Shown here piece by piece: positions 50,368 to 62,141 of a stretch of DNA of 64,000 nucleotides. Origin of the DNA: Glacieibacterium frigidum (GTDB lineage Bacteria; Pseudomonadota; Alphaproteobacteria; Sphingomonadales; Sphingomonadaceae). The position numbers were made by a program, and so were the translations under genes. Below the pieces are notes generated by a model. It had not been told where the DNA came from. It did not search any database and was given only the letters and a program-made list of their open reading frames with translations. The stretch is from contig NZ_VJWA01000001.1 of NCBI RefSeq assembly GCF_007097155.1, forward strand, positions 1,831,501 to 1,895,500. The letters are read 5' to 3'. Each line of letters opens with the position of its first letter. The first letter of the stretch is position 1.

Positions 50368-51093
50368 CTACTCGCCGACCTGCGGCTCCTTGTAGCGGTT
50401 TTCGAGGAACTTGCCCTGGATCAGGAAGGCGTCGCGGTCGTCGCTCGCGAGGTTTTCCGACACGCGGGCGAGTTCGGTGTCGACGGTCTTGAGCCCCTCG
50501 ACGAGCCGCGCCTCGATGCTCGGGCCGCCGTCGTCGGCGGGGGTACGGCGCAGCTCGGGCGGCACCTTGCGGTAGCGCTCGACGAGCTCGGGCAAATGCG
50601 AATTCAGCAGGCGGCCGACATCCTGCGCTCGCGCGTCCATCGCCGGCACCGCAGCCAGCTGCGGACCGATCGCGTTGAGCTTGGCCGAAATCGCGTCGAG
50701 CGTCGGGGCCGCAAGGCGCGGCAGGTCGCGGCGGCGCGCGTCGAGCCACACGTCGGTCCGTGCCGGCAGCTCGGCGGGGGGAAGCTTCTTCAGCGCCGGG
50801 GTCTCGATCGCGGCACCGCCGAGCGGCAGGATCATGCCCAGGATGAACGCCAGCGGCAGCAGCAGCGCCGCCAGCAGAAACCCGCCGATCCCGATCGCGC
50901 CCACGAACAAAGTATAGCCGAGCAGCACTGCGAGCAGCGCGGCCACCGCATACAGCCCCCGCCGCAACCGCCGCCCGGCGTTCGACACGGTGCGCGAGAT
51001 CCGCCGCGTCCGCGCGGTGTTGTTGAACCCGCCCGGCAGCCGGTCGAGCACCTCGTCGAAACGGGCAATGGCGCGGTCGACGTCGCGGCTCAC
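50368..51093 (-). CDS. XpaC-like membrane protein (partner of TelA)
   Basis: 241 residues. An N-terminal amphipathic part (DRAIARFDEVLDRLPGGFNN) is followed by two adjacent membrane helices (about 48-66 and 70-92) and a C-terminal coiled-coil-prone domain (LDAISAKLNAIGPQLAAVPA, LNSHLPELVERYRKVPPELR) like the XpaC family. In Bacillus xpaC is next to a telA-like gene, as here. The GTG at 51093 is 1 nt after the telA stop. The name refers to an old indolyl-phosphate hydrolysis phenotype; the actual role is unknown. Confidence 0.8.
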   Translation of the reverse strand: MSRDVDRAIARFDEVLDRLPGGFNNTARTRRISRTVSNAGRRLRRGLYAVAALLAVLLGYTLFVGAIGIGGFLLAALLLPLAFILGMILPLGGAAIETPALKKLPPAELPARTDVWLDARRRDLPRLAAPTLDAISAKLNAIGPQLAAVPAMDARAQDVGRLLNSHLPELVERYRKVPPELRRTPADDGGPSIEARLVEGLKTVDTELARVSENLASDDRDAFLIQGKFLENRYKEPQVGE

Positions 51094-51094
51094 C

Positions 51095-52312
51095 TCAACC
51101 CTCCAGCGCCGCGAAGGTCGTCCCGCCGCCGCCCAACGCCATTGAATTGCTCGCCCCCTCCGCCCGCGCGATATACCCCCGCGACTTCTCCACCTCACTC
51201 GACAATGTATCCACCGTCGTCTTCATGCTGGTCAGCGCCTGCACCTTGAACGTGTCGATGGCATCCATCGTAGCGTATATATTTTGGAACGCCTTCTGCA
51301 GCGTCGCGATCGGGATCGTGCTGCTCGCGGCCTGCTGATGGATTGCCCCGGTCTGGGTGCGCAGCAGCTCGCCGGTCGAATCGATCATGCCCGCGGTCGT
51401 CGTGTTGAGCGCTGTGATCTGCTCCAGCACCAGCTTCTGCGCGGTCAGCGCCTGTGCGACGGTGACCGCGGTGCGCAGCGCAGCGACGGTCGTGGTCGAC
51501 GCGCGGTCGACACCCTTCACCAGCTCGACATTGTTCTTCTTGACGAGGTCGAGCGCCAGATAGCCCTGCACGCTGACTGCCATCTGCGTCAGCAGGTCGG
51601 TGGTGCGCTGGCGGATGTAGAACAGCGCGGTCTCGCGGATCGCCTTGGCCTTGGCGGGGTCGCTATAGTCGAGCTCGGCGGCCTTCGCCTCGAGCCCCGC
51701 ATCCAACGTCTTCGAGACGTGGATCATCTGCTCGAGCTTCCCCATGGTCTTCCACAGGTTGGCCCGCTCGACGTCGACCGCGGCATTGTCGTGGAGCAGC
51801 TCGTCCTTGCCCGACGCGAGGCGCGCGAGGATCGCCGAGATGTTCGACTGCGCCGACTTGTAGCTGTTGAAATAGCCGCGCAGCTTGTTGCCGCCGAAGG
51901 GGATCAGCCCGAACAGCTTCTTCTTCTGCAGCAGATCGCCGCGCTTGCCGGGGTCGAGGTCCTCGATGGTGGCGCGCAGCTGGGTCAGGTTGGCGCCGAT
52001 GCCGGTGTCGCGGTCCATCGCGCGCACCGGGCGGTCGAGGAAGCGGTTCGACTGGCCCGCGGCGTCGGCGATTTCCTTCGCGCCCAGGTTGGTCAGCGCG
52101 TCGACCTTGGCACCGAAGGCAGGCGACGCGGCATCCTCGGTGACAAGTTCGCCGATCCACTTCTCGACATTGGCGTCGAGCTTCGACTTGGTCGCGTCGT
52201 CGACGGGGACCAGCCCGCTGGCGGCGGTCGGCGCGACGACCGCGACGGGCGCGGGCGGGGTCAGCACGATGGTCGGCGCTTCGGCGGTGGTCGTCGGGGC
52301 CTGGGTGGCCAT
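51095..52312 (-). CDS. telA: TelA-family toxic anion (tellurite) resistance protein
   Basis: 405-residue cytoplasmic, almost all-helical protein with long coiled coils. The TelA signatures are KLFGLIPFGGNKLRGYFNSY and RQRTTDLLTQMAVSVQGYLA. TelA proteins are linked to tellurite and envelope-antibiotic resistance by unknown mechanism. It starts a two-gene unit with xpaC. The Ala/Pro/Thr-rich first 40 residues are probably disordered. Confidence 0.9.
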   Translation of the reverse strand: MATQAPTTTAEAPTIVLTPPAPVAVVAPTAASGLVPVDDATKSKLDANVEKWIGELVTEDAASPAFGAKVDALTNLGAKEIADAAGQSNRFLDRPVRAMDRDTGIGANLTQLRATIEDLDPGKRGDLLQKKKLFGLIPFGGNKLRGYFNSYKSAQSNISAILARLASGKDELLHDNAAVDVERANLWKTMGKLEQMIHVSKTLDAGLEAKAAELDYSDPAKAKAIRETALFYIRQRTTDLLTQMAVSVQGYLALDLVKKNNVELVKGVDRASTTTVAALRTAVTVAQALTAQKLVLEQITALNTTTAGMIDSTGELLRTQTGAIHQQAASSTIPIATLQKAFQNIYATMDAIDTFKVQALTSMKTTVDTLSSEVEKSRGYIARAEGASNSMALGGGGTTFAALEG

Positions 52313-52432
52313 TGGGCGATGCTCCGGTGAGTGGCGAGTGCGAGGGTTAGCAGATCGGACGCGACGGCTCTACTGTGTTGCCGCACTATGTCGGTAGTTG
52401 CGAGGGCCGGCGCAAGGGCTAGGGTGGCGCCC

Positions 52433-53914
52433 ATGACCGACCCCCGCGACGCCGACTTCGGCACCCTGTCCGACCTGATCCGCGGGCATGCCGCCGCCAA
52501 CCCCGGGGGCACCGCCTTCGTGGTCGGCGACGAGCGGATCGACTGGGCCGACCTCGACGCGCGACTCGACGCCGTCGCGGGGGCGCTGCAGGCGCGAGGA
52601 GTCGAGCGCGGCGACCGGGTCGCGGTGTGCGCGGGCACCAGCATCGCCTACGCCAGCCTGTTCCTCGCGACGCTGCGTGCGGGCGCGTGCATCGCCCCGA
52701 TCGCCCCATCGTCGACGCCGACGCAGATCGCGGCGATGGTTGCCGACAGCGGGGCAAAGCTGTTCTTTACCGACCCCAGCACGGTGGCCGACCCGGTCGC
52801 GGTGCCGGTGCTCGACCTGGGCGACGACGCGTGGATCGGTTCGCACGCCTTCACCCCCGTCGCGGTTGGGCCGAGGGACGCGTTCAACATCATTTATTCG
52901 AGCGGCACGACGGGGACGCCGAAGGGCATCGTCCACGACCATGCGATGCGCTGGCAGCATATCGCGGCGGGGTGGAAACTGGGTTACGACCGCGCCTCGG
53001 TGACGCTGCTGTCGACGCCGCTCTATTCGAACACGACGATGGCGAGCTTCCTGCCCGGCGTCGCGGGCGGCGGCACGGTAGTGATGATGCCGAAGTTCGA
53101 CGCGGCCGCGTACCTCGCGCTCGCGGCAGAGCATCGCATGACGCACACCATGCTGGTGCCCGTGCAGTACCGCCGCATCATGGCGCTGCCAGACTTCGAC
53201 AGCTTCGACCTGTCGAGCACGGTCTGCAAGTTCGCCACCTCGGCGCCCTTTCCCGCCGCGCTGAAGGCCGATGTACTCGCGCGCTGGCCGGGCGGGCTGA
53301 TCGAGTATTTCGGCATGACCGAGGGCGGCGGCCTGTGCGTACTGATCGCCCACCAGCACCCCGACAAGCTCCACACCGTCGGCCGCCCCGCGCCGGGCCA
53401 CGAGATGCGCGTGCTGGGCGACGACGGCCGCGAGCTGCCGCCCGGCGAGGTCGGCGAGATCGTCGGCCACTCGACCGCGACGATGCGCGGCTATCACAAC
53501 CAGCCAGGCAAGACCGCCGAGGCGCAGTGGATCGCCCCCGATGGCCGCGTCTTCATGCGCACCGGCGACGTCGGGCGGATCGACGCCGACGGGTTCCTGA
53601 CGCTGATGGACCGCAAGAAGGACATGATCATCAGCGGCGGCTTCAACATCTACCCGAGCGATCTCGAGGCGGTGCTGGCGGAGCACCCGGCGGTCGTCGA
53701 GGCGGCGGTGGTCGGGGTGCCGTCGGACGACTGGGGCGAGACGCCGGTGGCGTTCGTGGTGCTGCGCGAGGCGGCGGACGTGAAGGCATGGGCGAACGAA
53801 CGGCTAGGCAAGACGCAGCGGCTGCATGCGGTCGAAGTTGTGGACGCATTGCCGCGGAGTGCGATCGGGAAGGTGTTGAAGCGGGAGTTGCGGGATGGGT
53901 GGGCCGCAGCCTGA
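52433..53914 (+). CDS. Acyl-CoA synthetase-like AMP-forming ligase
   Basis: 493-residue ANL-superfamily enzyme. The AMP-binding P-loop IIYSSGTTGTPKGIVHDH, the A5 motif EYFGMTEGGG, RTGDVGRIDADGF and the C-terminal catalytic Lys (PRSAIGKVLKRELRD) are all present, so it should activate a carboxylic acid as acyl-adenylate and load CoA. The acid cannot be inferred. The telA gene is divergent from it. Confidence 0.92.
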   Translation: MTDPRDADFGTLSDLIRGHAAANPGGTAFVVGDERIDWADLDARLDAVAGALQARGVERGDRVAVCAGTSIAYASLFLATLRAGACIAPIAPSSTPTQIAAMVADSGAKLFFTDPSTVADPVAVPVLDLGDDAWIGSHAFTPVAVGPRDAFNIIYSSGTTGTPKGIVHDHAMRWQHIAAGWKLGYDRASVTLLSTPLYSNTTMASFLPGVAGGGTVVMMPKFDAAAYLALAAEHRMTHTMLVPVQYRRIMALPDFDSFDLSSTVCKFATSAPFPAALKADVLARWPGGLIEYFGMTEGGGLCVLIAHQHPDKLHTVGRPAPGHEMRVLGDDGRELPPGEVGEIVGHSTATMRGYHNQPGKTAEAQWIAPDGRVFMRTGDVGRIDADGFLTLMDRKKDMIISGGFNIYPSDLEAVLAEHPAVVEAAVVGVPSDDWGETPVAFVVLREAADVKAWANERLGKTQRLHAVEVVDALPRSAIGKVLKRELRDGWAAA

Positions 53915-53934
53915 TCGAAGGCTATGTGACCCGG

Positions 53935-55017
53935 ATGCACCTCACCAACTTCGACGCGCCCGCCTTCCTCCGCGACACTTGGCAGCGGCGCCCGCTGCTG
54001 ATCCGCAACCCCTGGGCCGCATGGGCGAACCCGCTCGAACCCGACGAGCTGGCGGGGCTGGCGTGCGAGGACGGGGTCGAGGCGCGGATCGTGACGACGA
54101 AGCGCAAGGGCTATGTGCTCGAACAGGGGCCGTTCGCGGAAAAGCGTTTCGCCAAGGCCGGCAAGAAACCGTGGACGCTGCTGGTGCAGGCGGTCGACAC
54201 CTACGACCCCGACGTCGCCGCCTTGCGGGAGGCGTTCCGCTTCATCCCCGACTGGCGCATCGACGACGTGATGGTCAGCTACGCCAGCGACGGCGGCGGT
54301 GTCGGGCCGCACTACGACCAGTACGACGTGTTCCTCGTGCAGGGGCTGGGGCGGCGGCGCTGGCAGATCGGAGGGATGTGCGACGCCGCGACGCCGCTCC
54401 AGCCGCACGACGATCTGCGGTTGCTGGCGGACTTCCAGGCGACCGAGGAATGGGTGCTCGAGCCCGGCGACATGCTTTATATTCCGCCCGGCATCGCGCA
54501 CCACGGCGTCGCGGTCGGCGACGACTGCATGACCTATTCGATCGGCTTTCGCGCCCCGTCGCGCGCCGATCTGATCGGCCACTGGGCCGACGACCTTATC
54601 GCGGGCCTCGCCGACGACGACCGCTACGCCGACCCCGGCCTGAGCCCCCAGGCGAACCCCGGCGAGATCGCGCCCGATGCGGTCGCGCGCCTGCACGCCA
54701 TGGTGACGAGCACGATGAAGGACCCCGCGGTCTTCGCGCGCTGGTTCGGGCGCTACGTCACGGAGCGCAAGTACGACGATGCGCCCGAAGTTGTCCCCGA
54801 GGGAACGGGCCTGCGCCGCAACCCGGCGAGCCGCTTCGCCTTCGTGCGCCGCAGCGAGGGCGTCCTGCTGTTCGCCGACGGCGCCTGCTTCGACTGCACC
54901 GGCGACATGGTCGGGTACGCAGAAGCGCTTTGCGCGGGCGTCGTCGGCGCACCTTCGTTCGCCACGCGCGAGCTCATCGCGGCGCTGGTCGCGCAGGGCA
55001 GCCTGGTCGACGCGTGA
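53935..55017 (+). CDS. JmjC/cupin ribosomal oxygenase, RoxA (YcfD)-like
   Basis: 360-residue 2-oxoglutarate/Fe(II) oxygenase. Iron ligands appear in GPHYDQYDVFLVQGLGRRRW (HxD) and in IPPGIAHHGVAVGD (distal His), followed by the winged-helix C-terminus of bacterial YcfD, which hydroxylates an Arg of ribosomal protein uL16. The start MHLTNFDAPAFLRDTWQRRPLL matches the family. It follows the ligase gene by 20 nt. Confidence 0.9.
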   Translation: MHLTNFDAPAFLRDTWQRRPLLIRNPWAAWANPLEPDELAGLACEDGVEARIVTTKRKGYVLEQGPFAEKRFAKAGKKPWTLLVQAVDTYDPDVAALREAFRFIPDWRIDDVMVSYASDGGGVGPHYDQYDVFLVQGLGRRRWQIGGMCDAATPLQPHDDLRLLADFQATEEWVLEPGDMLYIPPGIAHHGVAVGDDCMTYSIGFRAPSRADLIGHWADDLIAGLADDDRYADPGLSPQANPGEIAPDAVARLHAMVTSTMKDPAVFARWFGRYVTERKYDDAPEVVPEGTGLRRNPASRFAFVRRSEGVLLFADGACFDCTGDMVGYAEALCAGVVGAPSFATRELIAALVAQGSLVDA

Positions 55018-55196
55018 AGCGCACGCGGGCAAGCGTCTGCGCGCGCAAAGTGCGGCACGCGAGCGAGGCGGCGGCGCTTGCGGTGGCGCGGGACGCGGCG
55101 GTGCCGCTCAGGCCTTATCGGTGCGACCGCTGCGGGGCGTATCATTTGACCAGCCGGACCAAGGGCAAGCGGGTGCCGCGCTCCGGTGCGAGCTGA
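55014..55196 (+). CDS. Small CxxC protein
   Basis: 60 residues, basic, with YRCDRCGAYHLTSR, half of a zinc-ribbon. The GTG at 55014 overlaps the roxA-like stop (GTGA), and similar 'RCDxCGxYHLTS' mini-proteins are common in actinobacterial and alphaproteobacterial genomes, which supports coding. Function unknown. Confidence 0.6.
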   Translation: MKRTRASVCARKVRHASEAAALAVARDAAVPLRPYRCDRCGAYHLTSRTKGKRVPRSGAS

Positions 55197-55208
55197 AGAA
55201 GGAAGAAT

Positions 55209-55348
55209 TGCTCACACGAAGGCACGAAGGCACGAAGAAGCAAGGCACCGAAAGGACGGCCGATACGCGGATCAGATGACCGGCGCCGTCCCTCCGCGCC
55301 CTACCTTTTCTCTTTCTTCTTCGTGCCTTCGTGCCTTCGTGTGAGCAA
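55209..55348. repeat. Long inverted repeat with internal tandem hexa/nonamers, family F
   Basis: The arm TGCTCACACGAAGGCACGAA plus GGCACGAAGAAG (55209-55240) has a perfect inverted partner at 55316-55348, about 32 bp each, with 75 nt between. Each arm includes two direct copies of GAAGGCAC. Only one copy is in the window. It lies between the small CxxC gene and rluE, and could form a long hairpin acting on both transcripts. Confidence 0.9.
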
Positions 55349-55354
55349 TGACTT

Positions 55355-55894
55355 CTACCGCTCCACCTCCCGCCACGCCCCCGGAGCAAGTCCCGCGACC
55401 GCCCAGTCGCCCACGCTCCAGCGGACGAGGCGCAGCGTCGGGTGGCCGACGGCGGCGGTCATGCGGCGGACCTGGCGATTGCGTCCCTCGCGGAGGGTCA
55501 GGCGGAGCCAGGTGTCCGGGATTGTCTGGCGCACGCGAATCGGCGGGTCGCGCGGCCACAGGTCGGGGGGTGCGATGGCCTCGGCCTCGGCGGGCAGCGT
55601 CGGGCCGTCGTTCAGTATGACGCCCTTGCGCAGGGCGGAGAGGACGCTGTCGTCGGGAATGCCCTCGACCTGCACGAGGTAAGTCTTCGGCAGCTTGAAA
55701 CGCGGGTCGGCGATGCGCGCCTGTAGGCGGCCGTCGTCGGTGAGGATCAACAGCCCCTCGCTGTCGCGGTCGAGGCGGCCGGCGGGGTAGACGCCGGGCA
55801 CGTCGATATAGTCCGACAGTGTGGCGCGCGCCGCGCCGTCGGTGAACTGGGGGAGAACGCCCCAGGGCTTGTTGAACAGGATGAGGCGGGGCAT
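55355..55894 (-). CDS. RsuA/RluE-type rRNA pseudouridine synthase
   Basis: 179 residues without an S4 domain, as in RluE, which modifies U2457 of 23S rRNA. The catalytic Asp is in [15 protein letters not shown], with [12 protein letters not shown] near the start and [20 protein letters not shown]. The ATG at 55894 begins the family N-terminus [12 protein letters not shown]. Confidence 0.92.
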   Translation of the reverse strand: MPRLILFNKPWGVLPQFTDGAARATLSDYIDVPGVYPAGRLDRDSEGLLILTDDGRLQARIADPRFKLPKTYLVQVEGIPDDSVLSALRKGVILNDGPTLPAEAEAIAPPDLWPRDPPIRVRQTIPDTWLRLTLREGRNRQVRRMTAAVGHPTLRLVRWSVGDWAVAGLAPGAWREVER

Positions 55895-55913
55895 CGGCCC
55901 TCGCCCGCGAAGA

Positions 55914-56420
55914 TCAGTTCTTGACCACCGCCGGCTTCGCCGCCTCGGCACTCGCCACCGGCGCAACCACGGGTGCGGCGAGCGCGACCTCTAGCCGCTT
56001 GGCCGCTGCGCAATCGGTCTTGCACAGCGTCTTGATGCGGACGAGGTTCAGGTTTGCCCGCGCCCGCGCACCGCGCGCGACGAGCGCCTTGCCCTGCCCC
56101 TCGAGCGCCGCGAGATTGTTCGGATCGAGCGCCAGTGCCTCGCGGTAGAAGCGCACCGCCTTGCCGGGCAGGCCCTGTGCCTCATAAGCGTGGGCGATGC
56201 CGATGAAGGCGCGCCCATTGCGCGGATCGACCGCGGCAGCGGCTTCGTAAGCGTCGATGGCAGCGGCCGGCTGCTGCTTGGCGAGCGCGGCGTCGCCGAT
56301 CGCCTGCAGGCGCAGCGACTGCGGGTTGATCGCATCGTCACCGCCCGCGGCCCCGACCGCGACGGTCGACGCGGTACCCGCAACCAGCAAAAACAACGGT
56401 ATCGCCCAGGACTTGCGCAT
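55914..56420 (-). CDS. Exported TPR protein
   Basis: 168 residues: signal peptide ([20 protein letters not shown]), then two TPR units ([40 protein letters not shown]) and an Ala-rich C-terminus. Likely periplasmic protein-protein scaffold. The ATG at 56420 begins the signal peptide; 26 nt separate it from rsmB upstream. Confidence 0.8.
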   Translation of the reverse strand: MRKSWAIPLFLLVAGTASTVAVGAAGGDDAINPQSLRLQAIGDAALAKQQPAAAIDAYEAAAAVDPRNGRAFIGIAHAYEAQGLPGKAVRFYREALALDPNNLAALEGQGKALVARGARARANLNLVRIKTLCKTDCAAAKRLEVALAAPVVAPVASAEAAKPAVVKN

Positions 56421-56446
56421 GTCGTCTCCCTCGCCCCGCGGCGATG

Positions 56447-57631
56447 CTAACAGATGCGTATCAGCCCCCCTAGAAAAAATCCGTCGCACCCCTGTGTCCC
56501 CGGCGTCAGTACGACTTTAGATACGGGCGCACCCCCCAATGGGTTGCGTAAGGGCAAGGGGTTGACGTCGGCGGTCTGCGCCAGGAAATCGGCGACGACC
56601 CCTTCGCCCTCCTCGGGCAGCAGCGAGCAGACGACATAGACGATCCGCCCGCCGGGCTTGACGAGGCCTGCCGCGAGCTTGAGCAGCCGCCCCTGCTCCG
56701 CGACGAAGCGCGCCAGCCGGTCCGGCGTCAGCCGCCACCGCGCCTCCGGATTGCGCCGCCATGTGCCCGTCCCCGAGCATGGCGCATCGACGAGAACGAG
56801 GTCGCACGCACCCTGCAGATCGCCGAGCGCCGCCATCTCCTTGCCCGGGTTGAGCAGGCGCGTCTCGATCTCGGCCCCGGCGCGGACAGCGCGCGGTTCA
56901 AGCTGGCGCAGGCGCGCGCGGTCTGTATCGGCGGCGATCAGCCGGCCCTCCCCCCCCATCGTCGCGGCGAGCGCGAGCGTCTTGCCGCCGGCGCCGGCGC
57001 ACAGGTCGAGAACGGTCTCGCCGGGCTTCGCTTCGCACGCCGCGGCGGCGAACTGGCTGCCGGCGTCCTGGACCTCGATGAGGCCGTCGTGAAAGGCGGG
57101 CAGCGTCTCGACGTTCAGGTCGCCGCGGACGCGCAGCGCGGTGTCGATGAGCGGCACCGGGTCGGCGTCGATCTCGATGGCGTCCCGCGTCGTCTTGAGC
57201 GTGTTGACGCGCAGGTCGAGCGGGGCGCGGTCGAGGAGCGCGGCCAGCTGCGCGTCGGTGTCGGCGCCGAAGCGCCTCCGAAGCCGCTCGATCAGCCACG
57301 CCGGCGCGGGGCCGGGGCGGGCTTCGGGCTCGCCCTCGACGTGGGGCGCCGGGCCGTGCGTGCCGCCCTCGAACAGGTCGAGCAGCGCGGGGTCATGCGC
57401 GCGGGCGTGGGCGAGCATCGCGCTGCGGCCCGTGGCGGGGCGCTCGCCGATGCTGCGGATGACGGCGTAGATCAGCTCGCGCACCGCGCGCCGGTCCTTC
57501 GACCCGGCATAGCGGCGCGTCTGGAAATAGCGCGCGATCAGCGTGTCGGCGGCGGCCCCGCCCTCGCGCGCGGCGTGGACGATGGCGTCGAGGCAGTCGA
57601 TCGCGGCCTGCACGCGGGCGGAGGGGGTCAT
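56447..57631 (-). CDS. rsmB: RsmB-family rRNA cytosine-C5 methyltransferase
   Basis: 394-residue SAM-dependent enzyme making m5C in 16S rRNA. An N-terminal NusB-like domain (1-130) precedes the Rossmann domain with SAM motif VLDLCAGAGGKTLALA, the motif IV Cys in VDAPCSGTGTWRRNPE and motif VI Cys in YVVCSLLPEEGEG. It is one step downstream of guaB, separated by a palindromic repeat. Confidence 0.92.
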   Translation of the reverse strand: MTPSARVQAAIDCLDAIVHAAREGGAAADTLIARYFQTRRYAGSKDRRAVRELIYAVIRSIGERPATGRSAMLAHARAHDPALLDLFEGGTHGPAPHVEGEPEARPGPAPAWLIERLRRRFGADTDAQLAALLDRAPLDLRVNTLKTTRDAIEIDADPVPLIDTALRVRGDLNVETLPAFHDGLIEVQDAGSQFAAAACEAKPGETVLDLCAGAGGKTLALAATMGGEGRLIAADTDRARLRQLEPRAVRAGAEIETRLLNPGKEMAALGDLQGACDLVLVDAPCSGTGTWRRNPEARWRLTPDRLARFVAEQGRLLKLAAGLVKPGGRIVYVVCSLLPEEGEGVVADFLAQTADVNPLPLRNPLGGAPVSKVVLTPGTQGCDGFFLGGLIRIC

Positions 57632-57643
57632 TCTATATCTACC

Positions 57644-57736
57644 TTGTCATTCCGGCGCACGCCGGAACCCATCGTGGTACGAGGCGGAGGCTCCGCTGGT
57701 GGCAAAGTGAGTTCCGGCCTTCGCCGGAATGACAAC
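57644..57736. repeat. Paired palindromic repeat, family E
   Basis: TTGTCATTCCGGCGCACGCC plus GGAAC faces its inverted copy ending GGCCTTCGCCGGAATGACAA across about 45 nt. It fills the guaB-rsmB gap. The style (GTCATTCCGGC) is common in sphingomonad and rhizobial genomes. Confidence 0.85.
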
Positions 57737-57745
57737 TTCAAATAC

Positions 57746-60397
<2,652 letters not shown>

Positions 60398-60401
<4 letters not shown>

Positions 60402-61603
60402 AGCCCGGCCCTCTTCAACGCTTGGGTCAAGTCGGCGATCAGGTCGCGCGGGTCCTCGAGGCCGACCGACAGGCGCAGCAGCCCTTCGGTGATCCCCATC
60501 TCCTCGCGCACCGTCGGCGACACGCTGGCGTGCGTCGTCGACGCGCAGTGCGTCATCAGCGAACGCGAATCGCCGAGGTTATTGCAGATGTCGATGATCT
60601 CCAGCGCGTCGAGCAGCGCGTGCGCCTGCACGCGGTCCTCGACGTGCAAAGTGACGATCGTGCCACCGCCCGACATCTGGCGCATCGCGAGGTCGTGCTG
60701 CGGGTGGCTCGGCAGGCCGGGGTAGAGCGTCACCGGCACGCGACCCTCTAGAAAGCTGGCGACCGCATGCGCGTTGTCGACCATGCGCCGGACGCGCAGG
60801 TCGAGCGTCTCCAAGGACTTGAGCAGCAGCCACGCATTGAAGGCGCTCAGCACCGGCCCGGTGTGGCGCGTGTAGGCGAGATAGATGTCGTTGATCCACT
60901 GCGCCGAGCCGAGCACCGCACCCGCCAGCACGCGCCCCTGCCCGTCGATATGCTTGGTGGCGGAATAGCAGACGACGTCGGCGCCGAGCTTGAGCGGCTG
61001 CTGCAGGATCGGCGAGGCGAAGGCGTTGTCGATCACCACCAGCGCGCCGGCGTCGTGGCCGATGTCCGAAATCGCCGCGATATCGCAGACGTCGAGCGTC
61101 GGGTTGGCCGGCGTCTCGAGGAAGAACGCCTTCGTGTTCGGTCGCCGCGCGCGTGCCCAGGCCTCGGTATCGCGTCCGTCGACGATCGTCGTCTCGATGC
61201 CGAACTTGGGCAGGATGGTATCGACGAGGACGCGGCACGACCCGAACAGCGCGCGGCCTGCAACGAGGTGATCGCCCGCCGACAAATGGCTCATCAGCGC
61301 CGCCGACATCGCCGCCATGCCGGTGCAGGTGGCTCGGCCCGCCTCGGCACCCTCCATCAGGCACAGCCGCTCCTCGAGCATCTGCACGGTCGGGTTCTGC
61401 AGCCGCGAATAGGTCATGCCCGTCTCGGTGCCGGCGAACCGCCCCGCCGCCTGGCCCGCGCTGTCATAGGCATAGCCCGAGGTGAGGAAGATCGCCTCCG
61501 ACGTCTCGCCATACTCGCTGCGCGCCGTGCCGCCGCGCACCGCCTGCGTCGCGGGGTGCCAGTTGCGCGTGACGCTGCGGTCCTGTCCGGTGTGTCGTTT
61601 CAT
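60398..61603 (-). CDS. metZ: O-succinylhomoserine sulfhydrylase
   Basis: 401-residue PLP enzyme that adds sulfide to O-succinylhomoserine to give homocysteine for methionine synthesis. The PLP Lys217 is in SATKHIDGQGRVLAG, with TYSRLQNPTVQMLEERL and VVIDNAFASPILQQPL. Only 28 nt separate it from the upstream RNA ligase-like gene, too short for the SAM-II riboswitch often found before alphaproteobacterial metZ, so it may be read from the upstream operon. Confidence 0.94.
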
Positions 61604-61631
61604 GGGGTGGGGCTTAGCCGCGCGTGCGCAT

Positions 61632-62141
61632 TCAACGCAAGGCGACGGTCTTCACCGCCTCCCACGGCCCGTCGAGGTAGCGCCACACGTCGATGCCGAC
61701 GATGCGCGCCGTCCACGGCTGAAAGGTCGCGCTCAGCAGCGCCAACGTGGCGCGAGCAACCGCGGGGTCGACCTTGTTCTGGACGGTCACGTGCCCGCGC
61801 CAGCCCTGCCGGTCCTGCGGGATCAGCAGCGGCGCCCAGGCATCGGCGAGCTCGGCGCGGATCGCCGCCAGTCCCTCGCAGTGGAGCGTCAGCGCGACGC
61901 CCTTGCCGAGCGAGCGCAGGCCCGCGACCTCGATCTCGGGGGCGGGATGGTGGCGCGCGGTGAACTTCAGCCGGTCGACGACCGCCTCGAGTTCGCTGCC
62001 GGGAAGATGGTGGAACAGCGAGATGTGCGCGGGCACGCGGTTGATCTCGGCGGGGTAATGCGCCCGGCGCAGGGCCTCGAACTTGGCCATGCTGGCCGGA
62101 TCGGCGCGCGCAGTCAGGATGAGGGGGTGGGGATCGGTCAC
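61632..62141 (-). CDS. 2'-5' RNA ligase / cyclic phosphodiesterase family protein
   Basis: 169 residues of the 2H phosphoesterase superfamily; the two HxT/S motifs are His39-Ile-Ser41 (PAHISLFHHL) and His117-Val-Thr119 (RGHVTVQNKV). Members open cyclic phosphates or ligate RNA ends; the substrate is unknown. It overlaps the PRC-barrel gene by 4 nt, placing it in an operon behind an EcfG promoter. Confidence 0.88.
   Translation of the reverse strand: MTDPHPLILTARADPASMAKFEALRRAHYPAEINRVPAHISLFHHLPGSELEAVVDRLKFTARHHPAPEIEVAGLRSLGKGVALTLHCEGLAAIRAELADAWAPLLIPQDRQGWRGHVTVQNKVDPAVARATLALLSATFQPWTARIVGIDVWRYLDGPWEAVKTVALR

Noticed and set aside
61604-61631. SAM-II type riboswitch before metZ
   Set aside because: Only 28 nt lie between metZ and the upstream gene, too short for the aptamer, and no pseudoknot pattern is seen.
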